Below, one piece after another: positions 35,894 through 44,655 of a stretch of 50,366 bases of DNA (the first letter of the stretch is position 1; every line of letters begins with the position of its first letter). The notes under the pieces were generated by a model. It was given only the letters and a program-made list of their open reading frames with translations. It did not search any database and was not told the DNA's origin. A program made the position numbers and the translations under genes. This DNA is from an uncultured Solobacterium sp. (lineage in GTDB: Bacteria; Bacillota_I; Bacilli_A; Erysipelotrichales; Erysipelotrichaceae): positions 1-50,366 of the forward strand of contig UQPV01000012.1 of NCBI GenBank assembly GCA_900543035.1, written 5' to 3'.

Positions 35894-35925
35894 AAAAATA
35901 GACCATATCTCATTGGATATGATCT
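35894..35925 (-). terminator. Terminator overlapping the 3' end of the SDR gene
   Basis: AGATCATATC pairs with GATATGGTCT over ten positions including one wobble, followed by ATTTTTG. The SDR stop codon lies inside this hairpin, an economical but unusual placement. Confidence 0.65.
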
Positions 35926-36746
35926 TCATGGTCACTCCTCTTGCTTATTTCCTGCCACGTCCGAAATTCATCCAGGCGTCCTTGCAGCGTCATCTGCCCC
36001 GCCTGCAGCGCGTCGCTGCCCAATATCAGCCGCAGCGGCGCATCTTGGCGCAGTGCTGTATCGACGATGATCGCTCCGCCTTTGGCCGGATCACCAAGCT
36101 GATCATGCCGTACTGTCTGCTTTCGATAATACTGCGCCAGCGCATCATAATCAAGAATCCGCATCTCGCTCTCTTTCAGTTCGCTGTCATAAAATGCCGT
36201 GCGGAAAGCGCCAGGCTCCACGAGCATGACGCGTATGCCTAAATGTGCTGTTTCTTTGGCCAATGCCTCACTGGCCAGTTCCAGCGCGCCTTTGGCTGCG
36301 GAATAATAGCCATTGCCTAAGGCACCGCGTACCGCCCCGATCGAAGATACATTGATGATCATGCCACTGTGGCGCGCCCGCATACCCGGCAGCGCCAGCT
36401 GGATCAGACGCATCGGCGCAAAGAAATCGGTCTCAAACAATTCCCGCACTTGTGTCGGCTCACTTTCCTCGATGGCCGCGCGATAACCATGGCCTGCATT
36501 ATTGACGAGCATATCGATGCGGCCAAAACGCGCATAGACTTGGTGCAGTGCTTTTTCCATGCTTCCGATCCGATCCTGTTCCAGCTTTACGCCCATGGCC
36601 TGCTTAGGAAATTCCGCAACCATCGCATTCAGCTTTTCTGGTGATCGTGAGGTCAGCGCGACGGCATCCCCGCGGCGCAAGGCCGCTTCCGCGATGCCTT
36701 TGCCCAGTCCGCCGGAAGCGCCGGTGATCATCCATACGTTTTGCAT
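35910..36746 (-). CDS. Short-chain dehydrogenase/reductase (SDR)
   Basis: The protein is 278 residues, a classical SDR. The cofactor-binding TGASGGLG lies at about 8-15, NNAGHG near 85-90, a serine in VSSIGAV, and the catalytic YxxxK in YYSAAKGALE near 153. An Arg after the first strand (LTSRSPEKL) suggests NADP(H). Substrate cannot be inferred. It follows a flavoprotein gene by 15 bases, so the two probably form a redox-related operon between the glycosidase genes. No metal or membrane motif is present. Confidence 0.88.
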   Translation of the reverse strand: MQNVWMITGASGGLGKGIAEAALRRGDAVALTSRSPEKLNAMVAEFPKQAMGVKLEQDRIGSMEKALHQVYARFGRIDMLVNNAGHGYRAAIEESEPTQVRELFETDFFAPMRLIQLALPGMRARHSGMIINVSSIGAVRGALGNGYYSAAKGALELASEALAKETAHLGIRVMLVEPGAFRTAFYDSELKESEMRILDYDALAQYYRKQTVRHDQLGDPAKGGAIIVDTALRQDAPLRLILGSDALQAGQMTLQGRLDEFRTWQEISKRSDHEDHIQ

Positions 36747-36761
36747 CCAGATGCCCCCCCT

Positions 36762-37394
36762 TCAGCGGATATAGTTGGTGCTGATGCGCTTCTCTTGTTC
36801 AGGCAGCGGCAGTCCTGCATCCGCGGCGATCTTCAGGCTGTTCAGCATCCAGGCCATGTTGCGGCCGAGCACCCGCATGATCTGCATGTCCTCTTCATCC
36901 TGGCGCACCTGCGCAGGCGTATGCCCGTGCACCATGTTCCAATATCGCGAAGAGACGATCGGCATCTGTGCATATAACAAGTATTTGTTCAGTTCATCCA
37001 GCGCGGCGCTCGTCCCTGCCCGCCGTGCGGAGACGATGGCTGCGCCCGGCTTGAAGGCAAAGCGGTTCAGACCGGCACAGTGATCAGCGTAAAAGGAACG
37101 GTCCAGGAAAGCGATCATGGATGCGGACGCGGAAACGAAATGGACCGGTGCGTCGAAGATGAATCCATCCGCATCCTTTTCCGCATCGAGAAACACATTC
37201 ACCCGGTCGTCATGACAACACTTTCCTGCCCTGGCGCAATATCCGCGCCCGCTGCAGCCAGCCAGCGGCTCGCTGCCGATCCAAAAGCGCGTCGTGCGGA
37301 TCCCTGCCTGTTCAAGCATGCGGCCTGCCTCCTGCAGCGCCGTATCTGTGCATCCCTGTTCATGGGGACTGCCATTCACCAGCAAAACATTCAT
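36762..37394 (-). CDS. Flavodoxin-fold NAD(P)H-dependent oxidoreductase
   Basis: The protein is 210 residues from MNVLLVNGSPH, chosen because AGGAGG lies ten bases upstream and this is the expected start of the fold. The NGSPHEQGCTD loop binds FMN phosphate. A cysteine cluster follows (GCSGRGYCARAGKCC, near 46-60), as in iron-sulfur flavoprotein relatives. A DAPVHFVSASASMIAFLDR segment then forms the second flavin contact. It probably transfers electrons from NAD(P)H to a small substrate in the cytoplasm. It is first in an operon with the SDR gene. The cysteines might bind a cluster or be redox-active; this is not certain. Confidence 0.85.
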   Translation of the reverse strand: MNVLLVNGSPHEQGCTDTALQEAGRMLEQAGIRTTRFWIGSEPLAGCSGRGYCARAGKCCHDDRVNVFLDAEKDADGFIFDAPVHFVSASASMIAFLDRSFYADHCAGLNRFAFKPGAAIVSARRAGTSAALDELNKYLLYAQMPIVSSRYWNMVHGHTPAQVRQDEEDMQIMRVLGRNMAWMLNSLKIAADAGLPLPEQEKRISTNYIR

Positions 37395-37490
37395 GTCTCT
37401 CAATCCTCCTGCCCTCATTGTAAGGCTGTAAGCTGACAGACAGAAGTCCGCATTGGTTATACTGTGTCAAGCCGAGGGTTCACAGCATGA

Positions 37491-37519
37491 CAAAGACCCG
37501 GAAGGCAATGCCTTCCGGG
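37491..37519 (-). terminator. Terminator of the GH84 gene
   Basis: A perfect ten-base-pair stem (CCCGGAAGGC / GCCTTCCGGG) with a three-base loop is followed by TCTTTG on the minus strand, 43 bases after the stop. The T run is short. Confidence 0.7.
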
Positions 37520-37562
37520 CCATGTCCCATACAGTCCGCTCACGGGAGATGATCTGAATGGA

Positions 37563-40500
37563 TCACTCCTGGTTCTTTCTGCGTCTTACTGCGAGCAGTG
37601 CGCCTGCAGCTGCGGCCAGCACACCGGCAAACAGTCCGGTCTGTGCCGCTGCGGCGGTATTCGTCGTATCGGCGTTCGTGCTGCTTTCTGCTTTCGGCGT
37701 CAGCGCGTTCAGCTCTGCCTGCAGTGCTTCTACTGCGGCGTTGACTTCATCCTGCGTCGCTTCTTCCTCGTTCATCACATTTCCGGCATCGATCAGTGCT
37801 CTTCTCAGTCCGTTGATGTCGGAATATGCGCTCAGATCAAGGCTGTTCGCATACGCGATCAGCTCACGCAGCGCGCTCTTGTCCGCTTTCGTTCTCGCGC
37901 TCAGTCTCGCTTCACGCAATGTCTTCGTCGCTTCATCGATCTCTGCCTGGCTCGTCGCATTGGTCAGTGCCGCCTTCGCAGCGTCTACCTTCTCCTGCAG
38001 TCCTTCCACCGTCGATGCCACATAGTCATCGATGTTGGCCAGGATCTGTTCTGCCAGTTCGATCTCATGCTCGAGCGCGCTCGTATCCAGCGTGATCTCT
38101 TCCAGGTTGGCGATCGCCGTCGCCAGATTGGTGATCGCGGTCGTTACTTCTGTCGTCGTCGCGTTGTCGTCCGCTGCCGTTCTCTTGGCTGCGGCGATCG
38201 CTGCCTGCAGCGCTTCATAGCTCTCTGCTGTATGGCCATCTGCCGCGATCGCTTCTGCCGCTTCGATCAGCGCATTCAGTTCTGCCTTGGAGACGATCTC
38301 CCACAGCTCCTGTGCCTTTTCGCTCAATGTTCTGATCGCTGCTCTGATCTCATCGTCAGTTGCATTGGCGTTGTTGTATACCTGATATGCCTGATCGATC
38401 GCGGTCTCCAGCTCCTGTACCTTGCCCGGACGCACGTTGTCCAGATTCGGCAGGATGTTCTCTTCGATGTAATCGATCGTCGCCAGCAGGTCTTCTTTCA
38501 GCTTGTCGCTGCTTTCATCCGTGTTCAGGTCTGCCATCGCTTCGCTCAGATCGAGCATCGCGCTGACAACTGCGGTAGAGGATGCGTTGGCCGGATCATC
38601 GAGCAGTGCCTGTGCGGCAGCGATCAGCTCTGCCAAGGAATCCTCCTGCAGCGCATTCGCCTTGTTGACCACATTCTGCAATGCGTCGATGGCCGCTTTG
38701 CTCGCCTTGACCTGCAGAGCTGCCTTTGCGCCATTCAGCGCATTAGCAGCATTGTCGACTTCTTCCTGCGTTGCGCTCTCATCCGCTGCGACCGTCTTCG
38801 CCGTTTCCAGTGCGGAAGTGAGGGCGTTCCAGCTGTTCGTCGTGTAATCTTCACCATCCAGCGCCTCTGCAGCAGCGATGGCCTCATTCAGGGCATCCTT
38901 GTCTGTTGCAGGCTGTTCTCCGTTCTCTACCAGGTTGTTGATGGCATCGCGGATCGCCTGTGCTGCTGCGTCAGCCTCAGCCTGTGACAGCTCTACGCCT
39001 GCCATCAGCTCTTCGGCATGTGCAAGTGCTTCTTCATAAGCGGCCCAGCTGTCTTCGGTATAAGCAGACTCATCCTTTTCCGGAACGGTGTTGATGGCGC
39101 TCTGCAGATCAGCGCGCTTAGCTTCAACATAAGTGTCGCCGGTCTCATAGATCTCAAAGACATTGAGCGCATTGCCGTTGGCACGGATGATCACTTTTTC
39201 GATATTACGATACTCAGAAACATCAAAACTGAACGTTTCTCCATCTAATGTTCCAAGCAGTATACCACCTGATTCTCCGTTTTCCTCTTCCCAATAAAGT
39301 TCGATCGTAGGTGCCTCTTCACCAGCGTTGTCGCTCGTGTACAGCACGTTGATCTCATCGGTCTTCAGGTTATCGATCAGCTGATAGGTCAGCACATCGT
39401 CAGTGGCCATCTGATAAGAGGTGGATACAGAACGGTCTGCGACCTCACCGATATAAGTATTGTCAGCGAGGTATGCGATCGGCTGTGCCAGCTGCTCATT
39501 GGTCGTCTTATTGACTTCTACTTCGTAGATCCGCAGCCATGCGTTGGCATTGATGGACGTGATGCGCAGACGCACATACTGTGCTTCCTGTCCTTCACCG
39601 TTGCAAGTATAGCGGTAGTTATGGCTTTCCAGATAAGAACGGTCAACTTCACCGATTGTCTCCCACTGGCTGCCGTCTGCGCTGATCTCGATGACTGCGC
39701 CGTCGCTCAGGCAGTCAGAGCCGCTGAATACGAAGGTCACATCATCGATGCCGATCGTCTGATTCAGCGTGTACGTCATCGTATCTCCTACTGCCTGGTT
39801 GGCTGCGGTCCATGCGTAAGTCGTGTAATCACCGTCATACATGTTGCTGATCGGGTAAGTGCCCGTCTCGTACATGGAAGTCGAAGATCTTGCGCTGGTA
39901 ATGGCGGTCTTCTTGATGAACTTGACCTGGAAGCTGGAGAGATCGAATTCTGCAGCCTCAGCGCCATTGTTCTTCACTCTGATGTAAGCATAGCTTTCCG
40001 CTTCATCATCGTTGTTCACGGCGAACCACTCTTTGCCGTTGACGGATCCCTGTACGACCAGGCCTTCCGGCAGTTCAGCGTCTACGCTCGTGATCGGCTC
40101 AATGCTGCGGAAATTGATGCCGACGTATTCTTCCGCATCCAGCGTGATGCTGTCTGCACCGTTGATGACGGCATTCTCATCGCCTACAGCGGCAGTCAGT
40201 CCGGATGCATCCGTATTCGTGTATACGCCGGAATTGCCGCGCTGCGGCAGCGTGTAAAGCGAACGTGCCTGGGAGATGATCCAATCCGCAAACGGTCTTA
40301 CGGTCGAATCCGCCGGCAGAGCCTCAAATTCGCTCGGCGTGATGGTCGTTCCCTGACCTTCCTGAGAAGCTACCTTGTAATCCGGGTTGCTCGGAATGTC
40401 CGTGTACAGCGTGTTGGCCGTCGCATAAGCATCCCACTCATCCAGCGGGTTCTCAGCTGCCAGCACATCGATGCAATCGTTGACGACGGTTGCCAGCGTT

Positions 40501-42941
40501 CTCAGCTTTCTCGCCCACGGTCCGACTTCATCAGCGAAGTTGGCCAAAGCGGCGTCATCTCCATCTTCCAGTGCCAGCACAGTGTTGCAAGCGTCGATGA
40601 TCTTGTTCATCTCGGTCTTGATCGCCTCTGCGTTGGTCGGGTCTGTGCCTTCGTTGACCGCATTGCGGTAAGCGTTGAACAGTGAGTTGACGCCGGACTT
40701 GTCTCCGCTCGTCGCACTGTATGTCGCAAATGTGCGGATGGCATCCTGAACTTCAGGATCATCGCTGTAGGTCGCGAAGACTGCCTCCCAGTTCTTCTGG
40801 GCGTCGAAGTCTCCGGTATTCCAAGAGTAGTCTGCCACACCGAAGATGGCTACCTTGCTGGCTTCTGCCTGGTTCATCGGGTTGCTCAGCAGACCGCCCA
40901 TGTTCTGGATATTGTTTTCTACACTGTAATTCGTGCCCATCGGCTGCATGAACAGCTGTGCGTCACGGTTGTCGTTGACCGGGTAGTTCCACCACATGAC
41001 CGGCTGACGGCCGACATATTCTGTCATGCGGTTCATCAGCGAGCTGTTGACATTCGAGAATACGCTGCTTCCGGTGAATCCGATCAGGATATCAGAATCC
41101 ACATTCTTCAGCGCCGCGAAGTACTGGTCTCTGTCGCTGGAGCCAAAGTCGAAGGCATAGTAGCTCGGAACGAAGTACAGCGGCTTGACCTGATCGGCTT
41201 CTGCCGTTCCCTCACCGTTGTATTCTGCTTCCAGCGCCTTCTGCACACGGTCGATCAGCTCGGCGTGACCTTCGCGGTCGCGGTAAGCGTCGGACATGGA
41301 GATGTCATCGACGAAGATACCGAACTGACGAACGCCCAGTTCATACATGTGCTCGAACTTCGTCATCAGATCGGTCACGCCCTGAGTGATGCCCGCTTCT
41401 GATGTAAAGTCGATGCCTTCCTGCATGGCCGGATGCGCGGACCAGACGAAGTCTACATTGCACTCTGCCGCCTTAGCAGTCAGCTGCTTCATCTCATCCT
41501 GTGTGATCTGACCTTCTTTGCGCTGTTCATCCGTTACCGAAGTCGGATAATCGTCTTTCCAGTTGCCCAGGTGATACGGATCGCCCTTCGGACCATAAAC
41601 GAACATGTTCAGCTTGTTGTCCTTCATGTATTCCATCAGGGAGAGACGGTCTTCCACGCTGTATGGGAAGCCATAGAAGCCTTCCACGATACCGCGGTAC
41701 TGTGTATCTGAATAGTCCTCCACGACCACGGTCGTGATGGAGTTGTTGACTTCTTCATCCAGGATCTGATCCAGCGTCGCCATGCCATAATAAGCAGCGT
41801 CGCTGTCTTCACCCAGGATCAGGATCGTACCATCTGCATCGATGGATACGACATGCGCGTCATAACGGTTTTCCGTCGTCGAGAAGACGTCCTTGGAAAT
41901 ATTGTGCGCATCCGCATAAGCATCAGCTTCATCCCCAGAGCCGTTCACGCCGACCAGCACCTGTGTCAGCCCTTCACCGGCGCCATCTTCGCTGATGGTC
42001 ATGCCATGTTCGCTGAGCACTTCTTCCACACGTGCCTTGGTCACCTCATCGATGGTGCTGCCATAGACCACATTGACCGTCTCAGTCAGCGGGGCGGTCT
42101 CATAGGTCATCGTCAGGCTCTGCGGCGTCGGATAGATCTGATACGCTTCCGTCATCGTGTCCTCTGACAATACGGCTACGGTGAATTCCTTCGTCGCCAC
42201 GGCATCGCCATGCGTCGCAGTCGCGGTCAGCGTCACTCTCGTCGTCGTTTCCGGCAGCGTGACGGTTGCTTCTCCCGTCTCATTGTTCACGCTGATCAGC
42301 TCGCTGTTGCTCTCCCAGCTGATCGCTGTCTCTTCATCTCCGAGGGAAAGCGTGAAGTTTTCCTTGGTCGATGCCGGCACTTCCAGCGCGTCCAGCGCAT
42401 TTTCCGCCAGCATCTGGTCGGTATAATAATACAGTTCGATCTCATACAGAGAAACAGAAGAATAACGTCCGTTTCCTTCAGTGATGTACAGGCGCACATA
42501 CTGATAAGTCACCGGATCGCTCAGGTCGATGACATCAAGCTCGCCGTCTCCATTCTCTGTTTCATAGAATGTCGTCCATTCCTCATCTGCGCTGTTGCGT
42601 CCTTCCAGACGATAAGCCTGTCCTGCAGAAGCTTCCCAATACAGGGAAACGCTGTTGAAGGTCTGCGGGCTGCCCAGATCGACTTCGAGCCACTGCGGGC
42701 TGCTTGCGGTCAGTGCGCCACTGGACCAGCGGGAATCTCCCTCGCGGTTACCGTCCACGGCCATTTCATCCGTGAATCGTCCGTCTGATACTTCCAATGC
42801 GGAAGCGCTCGTGGTCTTATTCAGCGCAAGGTTTTCTGGCTCTCCCTCTGCAGCCAGCACATTGACCGGGATCTGCAGCTGAGAGAGACAGAGAACGCCG
42901 GCGATCAGTGATTTAACCACTCGATTTTCTCTTTTTTTCAT
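37563..42941 (-). CDS. Large secreted GH84 beta-N-acetylglucosaminidase / hyaluronidase-like enzyme
   Basis: The protein has about 1,792 residues from MKKRENRVV, chosen for GGAGGAGAA directly upstream; a longer in-frame extension lacks a site. A signal peptide (~1-30) precedes an F5/8-type C domain (~38-175), an Ig-like segment (~175-255) and the GH84 N-terminal domain (~268-400). The GH84 catalytic barrel follows, with its hallmark RGIVEGFYGFPYS near 414 and the catalytic aspartate pair in FVDDISMSD near 545. A helical region, a second discoidin domain (~1014-1144) and FIVAR-like repeats (~1250-1750) come next. The C-terminus is NTAAAAQTG, a hydrophobic span and RRRKNQE. Relatives include NagH/NagJ-type enzymes of clostridia, acting on hyaluronan, O-GlcNAc or mucin glycans. 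The promoter has a consensus-matching cre, so glucose repression is expected. Confidence 0.93.
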   Translation of the reverse strand: MKKRENRVVKSLIAGVLCLSQLQIPVNVLAAEGEPENLALNKTTSASALEVSDGRFTDEMAVDGNREGDSRWSSGALTASSPQWLEVDLGSPQTFNSVSLYWEASAGQAYRLEGRNSADEEWTTFYETENGDGELDVIDLSDPVTYQYVRLYITEGNGRYSSVSLYEIELYYYTDQMLAENALDALEVPASTKENFTLSLGDEETAISWESNSELISVNNETGEATVTLPETTTRVTLTATATHGDAVATKEFTVAVLSEDTMTEAYQIYPTPQSLTMTYETAPLTETVNVVYGSTIDEVTKARVEEVLSEHGMTISEDGAGEGLTQVLVGVNGSGDEADAYADAHNISKDVFSTTENRYDAHVVSIDADGTILILGEDSDAAYYGMATLDQILDEEVNNSITTVVVEDYSDTQYRGIVEGFYGFPYSVEDRLSLMEYMKDNKLNMFVYGPKGDPYHLGNWKDDYPTSVTDEQRKEGQITQDEMKQLTAKAAECNVDFVWSAHPAMQEGIDFTSEAGITQGVTDLMTKFEHMYELGVRQFGIFVDDISMSDAYRDREGHAELIDRVQKALEAEYNGEGTAEADQVKPLYFVPSYYAFDFGSSDRDQYFAALKNVDSDILIGFTGSSVFSNVNSSLMNRMTEYVGRQPVMWWNYPVNDNRDAQLFMQPMGTNYSVENNIQNMGGLLSNPMNQAEASKVAIFGVADYSWNTGDFDAQKNWEAVFATYSDDPEVQDAIRTFATYSATSGDKSGVNSLFNAYRNAVNEGTDPTNAEAIKTEMNKIIDACNTVLALEDGDDAALANFADEVGPWARKLRTLATVVNDCIDVLAAENPLDEWDAYATANTLYTDIPSNPDYKVASQEGQGTTITPSEFEALPADSTVRPFADWIISQARSLYTLPQRGNSGVYTNTDASGLTAAVGDENAVINGADSITLDAEEYVGINFRSIEPITSVDAELPEGLVVQGSVNGKEWFAVNNDDEAESYAYIRVKNNGAEAAEFDLSSFQVKFIKKTAITSARSSTSMYETGTYPISNMYDGDYTTYAWTAANQAVGDTMTYTLNQTIGIDDVTFVFSGSDCLSDGAVIEISADGSQWETIGEVDRSYLESHNYRYTCNGEGQEAQYVRLRITSINANAWLRIYEVEVNKTTNEQLAQPIAYLADNTYIGEVADRSVSTSYQMATDDVLTYQLIDNLKTDEINVLYTSDNAGEEAPTIELYWEEENGESGGILLGTLDGETFSFDVSEYRNIEKVIIRANGNALNVFEIYETGDTYVEAKRADLQSAINTVPEKDESAYTEDSWAAYEEALAHAEELMAGVELSQAEADAAAQAIRDAINNLVENGEQPATDKDALNEAIAAAEALDGEDYTTNSWNALTSALETAKTVAADESATQEEVDNAANALNGAKAALQVKASKAAIDALQNVVNKANALQEDSLAELIAAAQALLDDPANASSTAVVSAMLDLSEAMADLNTDESSDKLKEDLLATIDYIEENILPNLDNVRPGKVQELETAIDQAYQVYNNANATDDEIRAAIRTLSEKAQELWEIVSKAELNALIEAAEAIAADGHTAESYEALQAAIAAAKRTAADDNATTTEVTTAITNLATAIANLEEITLDTSALEHEIELAEQILANIDDYVASTVEGLQEKVDAAKAALTNATSQAEIDEATKTLREARLSARTKADKSALRELIAYANSLDLSAYSDINGLRRALIDAGNVMNEEEATQDEVNAAVEALQAELNALTPKAESSTNADTTNTAAAAQTGLFAGVLAAAAGALLAVRRRKNQE

Positions 42942-43080
42942 TTCTCCTCCAATTTTATGCTTCTTCTGTCTGCCCACTGGCTGTCTGCAGCCGCCTTTCA
43001 CCTCTCTTTCAGGAACAGCAATTCCGGCTGTTTCGCATAAAGTCCATTCTAAAATCTGCAGCCGGACCAGAATCAATCCT

Positions 43081-43109
43081 ATTATATCCTTGGCAAGTTT
43101 TTTTGTAAA
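43081..43109 (-). promoter_or_regulatory. Promoter of the GH84 gene
   Basis: TTTACA, a 17-base spacer and a perfect TATAAT on the minus strand, about 140 bases upstream of the start. The leader between promoter and start has some hairpin potential but no recognised riboswitch. Confidence 0.8.
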
Positions 43110-43117
43110 CGCTAACA
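43104..43117 (+). promoter_or_regulatory. Catabolite-responsive element (cre) over the GH84 -35 box
   Basis: TGTAAACGCTAACA fits every position of the CcpA consensus TGWAANCGNTNWCA. It covers the -35 hexamer of the GH84 promoter, so CcpA binding should block RNA polymerase when preferred sugars are present. Confidence 0.85.
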
Positions 43118-43603
43118 CGGAAGCTTTTTTGACACAAATCACAAAACCGTCTTCCGAAAAACACAAGATTTTCCATATTATCCCTTATTGATCAGATTTT
43201 ATGACCTTTTTTCTCCCTGCTCCAGACGATGAGCGCGCCTCCATATTTTTCTGCGCAGCGCTGGACATGGCTGCAAGACAACAGCAGCGCGAAGGTGAAG
43301 AAGCGATAGATCAGCAAGGCAGACATCGCGTACACCTTGCCGAAGGAGGACGCGAACAAGAGGAGATAAGGCAGCTCGGCCGTCTCTTCCACGAACCAGT
43401 CTGCCCGCGCCTGCCATCTGGACCGGCGAAACAGCTGCTGCACGATGCGGCAGATCAAACGTACGCGACTGTCAAAAAGCTGAGATGATCTGCGCAAAAT
43501 GAGAAGTTTTTGGATAAAACGGCAGAAGTGTGGCTTTTCTTTCTGCAGAAAATACAGTATGGTATATAAAACTGCGTAGGCAGAGGAGTGGAGGGACACA
43601 CAT
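43118..43603. other. Unresolved region upstream of the GH84 promoter, possible small membrane protein remnant
   Basis: No gene is convincing here. One minus-strand frame ending at 43192 encodes a plausible C-terminal part. Its last ~80 residues include a hydrophobic stretch (YAMSALLIYRFFTFALLLS) and a basic tail (SREKKGHKI), but I see no start codon with a ribosome binding site. A plus-strand frame over the same bases is likely a shadow. It may be a decayed gene. The right end contains the probable promoter of the next plus-strand gene, with TATAAA near 43564. Confidence 0.3.
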
Positions 43604-44614
43604 ATGGATACTAAGCGGCTTTCTATCGAAGCGGTCGTCCGCAAAGCGATCCGCGATGTGCAGGATGACCCCAGAAGGGGACTGCGCAATCTGATCGACA
43701 TGGGAGAGAGCTTTGCCAAGGGCCGGTTTCAGAAACCCTTTTTGCAGCGGATCCAGACCATGCTGGAAAAAGAAGACAGCGCATATTACACCCTGCTCAT
43801 CCGCACATTGGAAAACACAGACATCACGAGCATCTATGATTTCGGCATCAACATCGGCTACAACAGCTGCACGAAGGGTGCGAAGCTGATCCGCGAGCTG
43901 GAGGAGAAGCATCATTTCAACATTCCCTGGTCGCTGAGCTTGGAGATCAATGAACATTATCTCGCCCAGGGAACGCTGTATCCCCGCATCCTGGAACAGG
44001 GGATGGAGCTGGGCATCTTCACTTATCTCCTCTATCTCAACAAATGCGATCCTGCCCTGCTTCTGCCTTTGGTGAAGCGATGCCCAGACTGCGCATTCGT
44101 CGTGCTGGTGAGAGAGCGCGAGCCGGAGGACACGCTGCTCAGCCTCATGGCATGCGGCAATGTCCTGATTTCCGCCTATGACGACGAGCACGGCCAACAG
44201 ATCTGCCAGTTCCTGCAGACCCACCGCTTCCCCTGCGCCATGCATCTCAGATACGGCAAAGCGGATATCCCCCGCATCCTGAATGACAGCTGGGTGCGCC
44301 ATGCCGTGGCGGCAGCGCCGTTGTTCGCCTTCCTTTCCCCCAGCCCCGATGTCGAGGAAAAGGATCAGCTGCGCGTATATGACCATCTGCGCCAGACGAG
44401 AGAACAACAGCGATATCCGCTGCTGCTGGATCTGAAGCATGATCAGCTGACGATCGACCGCATCATTTCCGATGATGAATGTATCGTCGGCTTCGATGAA
44501 GAAGGCTGGCTGATCACCCACCGCCTGCGGGCGATCGGAAACGAAGACCTCAACATCCTGCACCACGACCTCATCAGCATCCTCGACCATGAGCAGAACC
44601 GCTATGGTCAATGA
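43604..44614 (+). CDS. Conserved-looking cytoplasmic protein of unknown function
   Basis: The protein is 336 residues; ATG is preceded by a GGAG-type site. It begins MDTKRLSIEAVVRKAI and contains FGINIGYNSCTKGAKLIREL and NIPWSLSLEIN blocks. Alternating alpha/beta sequence follows, with runs such as CAFVVLVRE and LFAFLSP, suggesting a barrel-like or Rossmann-like fold. There is no membrane span, no signal peptide and no radical-SAM CxxxCxxC motif. From memory, similar proteins of the same length occur in other gut Firmicutes, but I cannot name a function. It ends at a strong bidirectional terminator facing the TetR-type gene, so it is probably monocistronic. Confidence 0.8.
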   Translation: MDTKRLSIEAVVRKAIRDVQDDPRRGLRNLIDMGESFAKGRFQKPFLQRIQTMLEKEDSAYYTLLIRTLENTDITSIYDFGINIGYNSCTKGAKLIRELEEKHHFNIPWSLSLEINEHYLAQGTLYPRILEQGMELGIFTYLLYLNKCDPALLLPLVKRCPDCAFVVLVREREPEDTLLSLMACGNVLISAYDDEHGQQICQFLQTHRFPCAMHLRYGKADIPRILNDSWVRHAVAAAPLFAFLSPSPDVEEKDQLRVYDHLRQTREQQRYPLLLDLKHDQLTIDRIISDDECIVGFDEEGWLITHRLRAIGNEDLNILHHDLISILDHEQNRYGQ

Positions 44615-44618
44615 TGAC

Positions 44619-44655
44619 AAAAGCAGCGACTCATGCCGAGCGCTGCTTTTTTGAC
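44619..44655. terminator. Bidirectional terminator between convergent genes
   Basis: AAAAGCAGCG-A-CTC pairs with GAG-CGCTGCTTTT, and a T run follows on the plus strand with an A run on the other side. It serves both the unknown 336-residue gene and the regulator gene. Confidence 0.85.

Noticed and set aside
25927..42941. CRISPR-like or DNA tandem repeats in the glycosidase region
   Set aside because: The similarity is between protein-level FIVAR-like modules with diverged DNA; there are no uniform repeat-spacer units.
42942..43166. Upstream extension of the GH84 protein by 75 residues
   Set aside because: It would precede the signal peptide, cross the mapped -10 region and lacks a ribosome binding site.
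43201..43488. Plus-strand 95-codon frame upstream of the 336-residue gene
   Set aside because: No ribosome binding site, and its composition (Gln/Arg/Glu/Ala-rich) looks like an antisense shadow.
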